Assembly: GCA_946811185.2 (NCBI GenBank)
Contig: OX328106.1
Location: forward strand, 49,302,311 to 49,366,310
Direction: 5' to 3'
From: Hippopus hippopus
Taxonomy: Eukaryota; Mollusca; Bivalvia; Cardiida; Cardiidae
DNA: 64,000 bases
Shown here: in pieces, positions 58,176 through 64,000 of the stretch
How positions within the stretch are numbered: the stretch's first letter is position 1
Layout of the letters: each line of letters begins with the position of its first letter
Program-made: the position numbers and the translations under genes
The notes under the pieces: generated by a model
What the model was told of the DNA's origin: nothing
Seen by the model: only the letters and a program-made list of their open reading frames with translations
The model's database searches: none

Positions 58176-59269
58176 AAATAGAGCAGGCTTGTACAATGAT
58201 CATCTATATTCCGAGTCAGTCAGATAATTCAATATCTCTGCTTTCTGTCTGATCTTGCTCTACACTATCCACAAACATGCCAAGGGGGGCCCATTGCCTT
58301 CATGATCAAAAAAAAGAAAGACTTGAAAAAATAATACTCATGATATAATCTTTAATTGAATAAACATAAAAGAATTAGATGGCTTATAAACTGTTGTTGT
58401 GTACAAGTATCGCTTTTGAAGGATTAACATTACCTCTCCCATGCTTTCTTTTTTATTTTAACCCTTGGGGAAAAGGAGAAAATGCTGGTCACTAGGAATT
58501 TCTCTTTTACACCAAGTTTTCTACTTTTTCGAAGTCTTCCCACAATCACTGAGCCACATTTAATTTGTCCTCTGCAAATGCTTCCAATTCAAGCAAGTCT
58601 AAAACTTGTGGTAAGTCTGGTAAAGAGTTAAGTATTGATCTCAAGATAAAAACACAGAAGCTTGATGAATTTAAGATTGATAGCTTAAGTTGAAAAAAAC
58701 ATTTTTGAAAAAGTGAGAATGCTCATGAGCAACACGCTATTGATCATTATAAAAAAAATTAAGTGTTTTCGAGTCACTTGCTGCTGACACCCAAAATTTA
58801 TACAGGTCTGTTCTAGGAACAGCATAGAGTATTAGAGTGTTTCTCAGAGTATGATGGTTTCTGAAACAATATCATTGAAACTCTTAATAAATTGACAGGT
58901 ATTTTCAGTTAATAAAAAAGTATTGCTGTTTTGTGAAGGGTATGTCAGAAAATAAACGCTGATACAATAATATAGTAAGGCATAGCCAGTGGTTTGTAGC
59001 GTTGAAATTATCACATATTTAAAAAGAAGTTGATTAAAATATGTTTGTAAGACAAATTTTAAAATGATCATTTTTCAGAATAAAGAGTACTTAATCCATA
59101 AGAGGCAAAGTAAGACCTTTTTTTTTTCTAAAGAAAGAGAAAATAAAGTCATTTGCGTATAATTCTAAGGCATAAACTAATATACAAGTATAACATACTC
59201 TAGAACATAAGAGGTAACAATAAAATCTTTATTCTCTCTAACAATTTCTGGAAGCACATCGTTTTACTT

Positions 59270-59502
59270 TTAACTCTTTACCAAACAACAAAATTTTAGA
59301 CTCAGCCAAAGAAGTACACATGTATATGCAGGCAAAAAATTAAATGTAGTTCAAAGGATAATTTCTGCATTTGAATGGCAGAAAGCATGTGGGGAAAAAG
59401 GAGAAACGCTGGTTATCAGCATTTTCACCTTTTCCCACAATATTCAAAAGGCTTCCTCTTTTCAGAATCTTTAAAACACGAGACTGTTTGGATAAAGGTT
59501 AA
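59270..59502. mobile_element. Family A palindromic MITE
   Basis: TTAACTCTTTACCAAACAAC to GTTTGGATAAAGGTTAA; core GGAGAAACGCTGGTTATCAG. Confidence 0.78.
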
Positions 59503-59779
59503 ATTTATACCAACCATGAAACAGTACAGGTAAAAATCTCATTGAAACATAATTCTATATTAATGAAGGTCTGCTAGGGCTTGTCTTTTTTTTTTCAAAT
59601 TCTAAAAGTGCCAAAAATTGCAATAAACATTTATAAACTTTAGACAGAATGCCAGGTACATCGAAAATCAAGACAGCATTTTCCATTCAATGAAATCTGG
59701 ATCCACATTATCCTCAGTAGCAAATGAGTTTGAGCTTCACACATATTAAGGGGGTTAACATTTTGAGATACAAAGTTAT

Positions 59780-59955
59780 TTAACTCTTTATCACACAGTT
59801 CCAAGTTTTAAGGACCCTGAGGAAGAAGCCTTTTGAAAACATTGAGAAAAGGAGAAAATGCTGGTAACTCCATTTTGGAGTCACAGTTATTTTGTCATCT
59901 GCACAAGCCTTTGATTTGGGCAAGTCTAAAGTTTTGTCGATTGGTAAAGGTTTAA
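59780..59955. mobile_element. Family A MITE, deleted right half-core
   Basis: Left arm through AAAATGCTGGTAAC joins straight to the right arm GGAGTCACAGTTATTTTGTC; end GATTGGTAAAGGTTTAA. Confidence 0.72.
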
Positions 59956-60311
59956 ACAAATAAGTTGGATTTAATTACTTTTTCACAAATCTAAAATAAA
60001 GTTAAATACATGTTTTACCACAATTCCAGTGCATGTATGTATATCCACGATAGAAACTAATTTTCTATTTGAACCATATAGACATACTGAGCATGACAAA
60101 AAATGTAAGGAGACCCTGATTTTCATACATGAGATGTTGAAAATGTATTTCTGAATATCTTAAAAAAGAAGACAATTTAGACCCAAGATCAGACTGCATG
60201 GTTTGTACAGCCTGATCTTAGATCTAACACGTTTGCAACTCGATTTGTAATAGGCACTCTGAGGGTTAGTTACATGTCAAATATTTTCCATCACCAAATT
60301 TTTGCAGAATT

Positions 60312-60843
60312 TCACAGTCGAGTACTAGAGTCCTCATCTTCATAAGCAGGTCTAAGGGGAGAATCTTCCATGGTGTAACCTGACCTTGGTGCGATATTCT
60401 GTTTAAGATCGAGATCTGTCTCTGCATCAGCTTTTGCCTTCCTCTGTGCATTATCATACAGTGGATCTCCTCTCCTTGCCTGTTTACTTATATCAGACCC
60501 TTTTTTGATGACATCATAATCATAATCAGGGTAAGGCTCGCGGGACCCCTGAGCCCCATAAGAGACCTGGGGCCTTGGGATACCTTGTTGTTCGAACATG
60601 GCAACATCTATAGGTTGGCCGTCTTCAGTCCGATGATATGCTGACTCTCCAGATAGACGATGGGGGTTGAAGGGGCCACTTCTTCCAGCATAGTCCCGTC
60701 TTGGGCTTCTACGTGGGTCTTCAGCATCAACATAAGATGGGTTAGGTTGGCCTGCTAACTGCTCTGAGCTGTCAGCACTAGAGCTGCTATCCGCAATGTG
60801 CTTTGGTTTTGTCTCTTTGTACTTTCTTCTATATTCGTTAGAC
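60312..60843 (-). CDS. Membrane-protein last exon: cytoplasmic tail with NPSY and STRL
   Basis: Enters in phase 2 (AA|G completes Lys) and reads SNEYRRKYKETKPKH, then a polar tail of 176 codons to TGA at 60314-60312. Visible motifs: the basic juxtamembrane stretch, PNPSYVDAED (NPxY), PDYDYDV, DPLYDN, PAYEDED and terminal SSTRL. No kinase, SH2 or TIR domain is present. Inferred role: docking of PTB/SH2 and PDZ adaptors. Confidence 0.82.
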
Positions 60844-61324
60844 CTGTAATGATAAGTTCCATAGGTGAGGATATTTGATGATACTGACTGATCTTAGGAT
60901 TAAAACTCTAGTAAATAGTAACCAGCATTTTCTCCTTTTCAAACTATGTTTTATACCTTTTGTAAAACAAATACCATCATTTGAGTAACATTATATTTGT
61001 CGTCTGAAAATGCTTTCAATTTGGACTAGTCTAAAATTTTGTCGTTTTGTAAAGAGTACAGGTCCTGCAAAAGAACTCCTAATGTAAACTTTGTGGAAAA
61101 AAGGCAATATTTTTTGTTGGAAGCAAGTGCTCATTTTCACACAAATTTCACTGAAAAAGGTGGTATGTTATTTTCTTTCATTTATTTCTCCTTTGTAGTA
61201 CTTTCAGATTGTAGAAAACAGGAAAGATAGATTTTTACATGCAATTAACTTATTCCAAATGCTGTTCAGTATAACCAAAAAATAAGAGCCCATTCAACAC
61301 AGTATTTCTCCAGTTTTTTTTTTT

Positions 61325-61532
61325 AAAACCCGTATTCTGCTAAATAACTTGAATGAAACTTTCAAGCTGATGGTAAAGACCTGAATAATGCTACTTCAAA
61401 CTTATTTTTTTGAGAAAAAATATTTTTTAATCAGTGTAGATCCAAGATCAGACTGCAAGTTTTGTGCAGTCTGATCTTGATCCACACTGTCTGCAAAAGG
61501 TCAGTGAGTCGCGCTTAGCAGCCTAAGGGTTA
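61325..61532. mobile_element. Family B hairpin MITE in the membrane-protein intron
   Basis: AAAACCCGTATTCTGCTAAA to AGCAGCCTAAGGGTTAA; hairpin at 61433-61492. A second, shorter copy lies just past the 3' end of the gene (60173-60268). Confidence 0.8.
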
Positions 61533-61579
61533 AATCTTTGGTGGTAATGTCTATTAACGCTATGATAATAGGTGCATCC

Positions 61580-61800
61580 TTTAATAAACAATCCTATCTT
61601 TTAATGACCTTGAGGAAAATGGCTTATGAAAACAATGTGGAAAAAGGAGAAAATGCTGGTCACCAGCATTTTCTCCTTTTCCAACATTGTATTCCACTCT
61701 TTTGAAGACAAAACCCATCAACTGAGCCAGATGTAATTTGTCATTAACAGGTGCTTTCACTTGGAAAGGTCTAAAATTTTATCATATAGTAAAGTTCTAA
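61580..61800. mobile_element. Family A palindromic MITE in the membrane-protein intron
   Basis: Perfect core at about 61645-61680. Its right arm (AAAGGTCTAAAATTTTATCA) overlaps the 95-bp duplication, so the duplicated unit is part MITE, part exon. Confidence 0.75.
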
Positions 61801-61947
61801 ACTATCCACATATCAAGAGACTTACTTTCTCAGTTTAAATGCCATTGCTATCACTTTGGAAAGGTCTACAATTTTATCATATACTAAAGCATTAAAATAT
61901 CCACATATCAAGAGACTTACTTCCTCAGTTTGAATGCCATTACTATG
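61758..61947. repeat. 95-bp tandem duplication covering the stalk-exon splice donor
   Basis: Two adjacent copies (about 61758-61852 and 61853-61947) differ at a few bases. The right copy is the end of the stalk exon (FKLRK and its GTAAGT donor) with adjoining intron. The left copy is an intronic duplicate that still codes for AMAFKLRK followed by an intact GTAAG donor. Confidence 0.85.
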
Positions 61948-62430
61948 ACAGTGATAAGCAGTAGTCCTCCCAGCACAGAGGCCACTATAATGACAATCAT
62001 AGTTGTATTGTCATCATCGTCATCATCATCATCATCAGTTTGACCATTATCCAGCCCATCAGTGACTCCAGATGAGGGAGTGGTTGTTACAGGTTCGGTT
62101 GTAGTCTGACTCACTGATGTGGTCTCTTCAATCGTGGTGGTTGTAACTGGGACGGTTGTGGTGATTACAGGGACAGTGGTGCTTGTTGTAGTTACTGTAG
62201 TGGTGGTTGGTTGTATAGTTTTATTGGCTGGGTGGTTGGTTGGATAGTTGTGGTTGGTTGGACTGTTGTAGTGGTAAGAGGATCTGTTGATGTGGGTGGA
62301 GCTGTGGTTGTTGTTGGTTGGACTGTTGTGGTGGTGGGCGGAGCTGTGAATGTGGGAGGAGCTGTTGTTGTTGTGGGCACAGCTGTGGTTGTTGTCACTG
62401 TAGTTGTTGTTGGGGCAGGACAAGTTGGTG
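61921..62430 (-). CDS. Membrane-protein exon: Thr-rich stalk, Asp run and TM helix (frameshifted)
   Basis: After acceptor TTTAAAG the exon reads SPTCPAPTTTTVTTTT and stays Thr/Pro-rich until LYNQPPLQ and a stop near 62192. The next frame is Thr-rich from about 62214 (IQPTTTTVTTTSTTVP) through the Asp run (about 62008-62035), the TM helix and FKLRK to donor GTAAGT (61920-61915, phase 2). Splicing to the next exon works only in this second frame. A one-base loss or two-base gain near the AATAAAA tract is the simplest explanation. The stalk is expected to be O-glycosylated. Confidence 0.7.
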
Positions 62431-62887
62431 CTTTAAAGTAGAAAAACAAATACATCTTCAATGAAATGTGGATCACAAGCATAATGGATAATTTAAAAAA
62501 AATCAATTATTCCAAATATTGACATCAAGAGGAAGTGCCTCTGGAAAATAATGTAGCAGTGGTTCTTGTTGATCCTGCAGTTTTTTTGTTTTTTTTTAAA
62601 CGAAGACAAAAAAATCAGAATTATATGTTTGACAACTAAGGACCTTTGCAAAACAATTTTGTCACAATGTTTTCAACATTTTGAATATGCTGACATTTTG
62701 AACTAATGTTTGGTCACTAAATATATTAGCCCAGTGCTGTAAAAATGAGACATTTTACATTTCTTAGCCCTGCATTTTACAGTTTGTGAAAATATTTCAG
62801 GGAAAGGTGCAAAAATGGATTACTGCAAGACTAAAAAAGTTGTCTACAGAAGTAAAGAGAGAATCGAGAGAGTCAAGAGGAACTTAC

Positions 62888-62996
62888 ATATCTTGTATTG
62901 CCACACATTACTGATGGGATCACATAGATAGCATCCATCAGCAGGGTTAAAAATACCTGGACCATAACATTGGCCATCTATCACACAACTTACAGG
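62888..62996 (-). CDS. Membrane-protein exon: Cys-rich module
   Basis: Reads SCVIDGQCYGPGIFNPADG, then CYLCDPISNVWQYKI. Acceptor TTTCAG is at 63001-62997 and donor GTAAGT at 62887-62882; phase 0 in, phase 1 out. The spacing C-x-IDG-x-CY-x-x-G-x-x-NP-x-x-x-C-x-x-CDP-(x)n-W occurs in extracellular Cys-rich repeats of marine invertebrates. I cannot assign a named family. It lies at the extracellular side of the stalk. Confidence 0.75.
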
Positions 62997-64000
62997 CTGA
63001 AAAGACAGTTAACAAAAGGTACTAAATATGTCTGCAGTATTTATGAGCAGAGATTAATTGTACTGGTTTTACAGGACAAAAATCTACTTGAGTCTTTTTC
63101 TTCCAATGTTTTCATGTTGAAGATGCCTAACATTGTTCCAAAACTTTCCTCAGTGTTTAAACTCACTGCCTCCTGTGTCTAACATTGTCCATCTTTCAGT
63201 ATTCCACTTTGAAACATTGTGACAAAATAAATGGTATACTATATAGAACCAATTCATGTTTTGATTCAATATTTTCAAAAATAATGAGCCCTTATTACAT
63301 TCTGTTACTAATAACAGTAACATTTTCCACTGTGTAATATCAAGTGTCATGCAAGGGCAGATATGGCGGGGCAACGGGCTCATATCTCGTATCCTGCCCG
63401 TTGACAAGATATTTGTTCTAAATCTATAGCAACAGAATACTCGCTCATAAACTAACGTTCTCAAAACATCCAGTTTGAAAAAAAATGGCTGAACCAGTCC
63501 GTCAATCGCTAGAGAACAAATCTTCAGAACTACAGACAATGATTGAATCGTAAAACCAGTAATGACATGATAAGTAGAGAATAAATTGTTGTTGTCTTGG
63601 ATTAAGAAAGTTTATCGGGCAAGGCGTAGTTCTACGAATTTTATCCGTTGAGCTGGGGGAACCAAGGCTGATTAAGTTCCCAATCCAAAGCACTAACCAT
63701 CTTTTCTATTTATCCTTTTTCTCATTTATAATCTATTACATACCAAATTGAATATTTGGCTTGGAAATTAAAAAAAAAACATATCCACATATTTTTAACT
63801 ATGAATAAAGATGAAGAACTGTTTATTTAAAACGTTCTTATACTGTATATGCAACTGTGATAGTGAAGATGAATGATGCAAAATTACGTCATGAGCGTGA
63901 CGTTTACCCGCGGAAAAAAGTTTTGTGGAATGAAGACAAGAATTTCTGTGTCGTAAGTGTTTAAACATGTTAGAAAACGAAAATATCAAGCAAATGATCC
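62997..64000. other. Right flank: no convincing exon
   Basis: Probably intron or upstream sequence of the - strand membrane-protein gene. A small CpG cluster lies at about 63886-63915 and a 28-codon + strand open stretch (63869-63952) is followed by GTAAGT. Neither is enough to call a promoter or gene. Confidence 0.4.

Larger units (their letters stand above)
48637..60311. other. Intergenic region between two convergent genes
   Basis: Contains more than 15 family A copies, Helentron-like element 51667-52706, family B copies and a - strand SINE (57918-58175). 52710-53040, 53130-53520, 54670-55300, 55950-56770 and 58640-59265 hold no recognisable gene. Open frames here lie in repeats. Confidence 0.6.
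60312..62996 (-). other. Gene (3' part): single-pass membrane protein with Thr-rich stalk
   Basis: Three - strand exons (62996-62888, 62430-61921, 60843-60312) join in phase. They encode a Cys-rich module, a Thr/Pro-rich stalk, a run of nine Asp, one TM helix (IVIIVASVLGGLLLITVIV) and a tail of about 180 residues that is rich in Tyr, Ser and charge. The tail holds NPSY (PTB or endocytosis type), PAYEDED and C-terminal STRL (class I PDZ ligand pattern S/T-x-L). Inferred: a mucin-like surface receptor or adhesion glycoprotein. The true 5' end is not seen: the first visible exon starts in phase 0 after a CAG acceptor. The stalk exon changes frame near 62194-62240, so the locus may be a pseudogene or carry an assembly or allelic indel. 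Confidence 0.7.

Noticed and set aside
57961..58227. Open frames on both strands near 58 kb
   Set aside because: They translate a SINE with tRNA-like head and CAAT tail.

Overview
This is an AT-rich, intron-rich animal nuclear window. It shows GT-AG introns, tRNA-derived SINEs, TIR elements and very many palindromic MITE-like repeats. The repeat types (hairpin elements around GATCAAGATCAGACTGCAC, double palindromes around GCCTGCGCAG, and elements starting CTCACCTGAGCA with internal tandem repeats) and the gene content suggest a marine bivalve mollusc, probably a heterodont clam. The species is not proven.

Two genes lie tail to tail. (1) On the + strand, ten exons from 1717 to 48636 splice in phase into a 1043-residue secreted or surface protein. 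It has a signal peptide, six tandem Cu/Zn-SOD-like repeats, a C-terminal domain I cannot name and a short hydrophobic tail that could be a GPI signal. The Zn site is degenerate, so it is a Cu-only SOD-repeat protein. Repeats 1 and 2 have lost the Cu ligands and the catalytic Arg; repeats 3 to 6 keep them. The gene covers about 47 kb because intron 1 alone is 24.5 kb and all introns are full of repeats. (2) On the - strand, 60312 to 62996 holds the 3' part of a single-pass membrane protein: a Cys-rich module, a Thr/Pro-rich mucin-like stalk, an Asp run, a TM helix, and a cytoplasmic tail with an NPSY motif and a C-terminal STRL that looks like a PDZ ligand. Its 5' exons lie outside the window or were not found. 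The stalk exon carries an apparent frameshift.

Layout: 1-1695 repeats; 1696-1762 SOD exon 1; 1763-26306 intron 1 (MITEs, SINEs, a LINE-like tail, two large Helentron-like elements, a minisatellite broken by a TIR element, a 673-bp TIR element); 26307-48636 SOD exons 2-10 with repeat-filled introns; 48637-60311 intergenic repeats; 60312-62996 the - strand gene; 62997-64000 no convincing gene.

About 70 intact, partial or decayed copies of one ~225-bp palindromic element (family A, ends TTAA-CCCTTTACC/GGTAAAGGG-TTAA) are visible by eye, plus some 25 copies of a second TTAA-ended hairpin family (B). Where copies abut they share a single TTAA, which points to TTAA-targeted insertion of a piggyBac-like kind. 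No CRISPR, bacterial operon, viral gene or rRNA/tRNA gene was seen.
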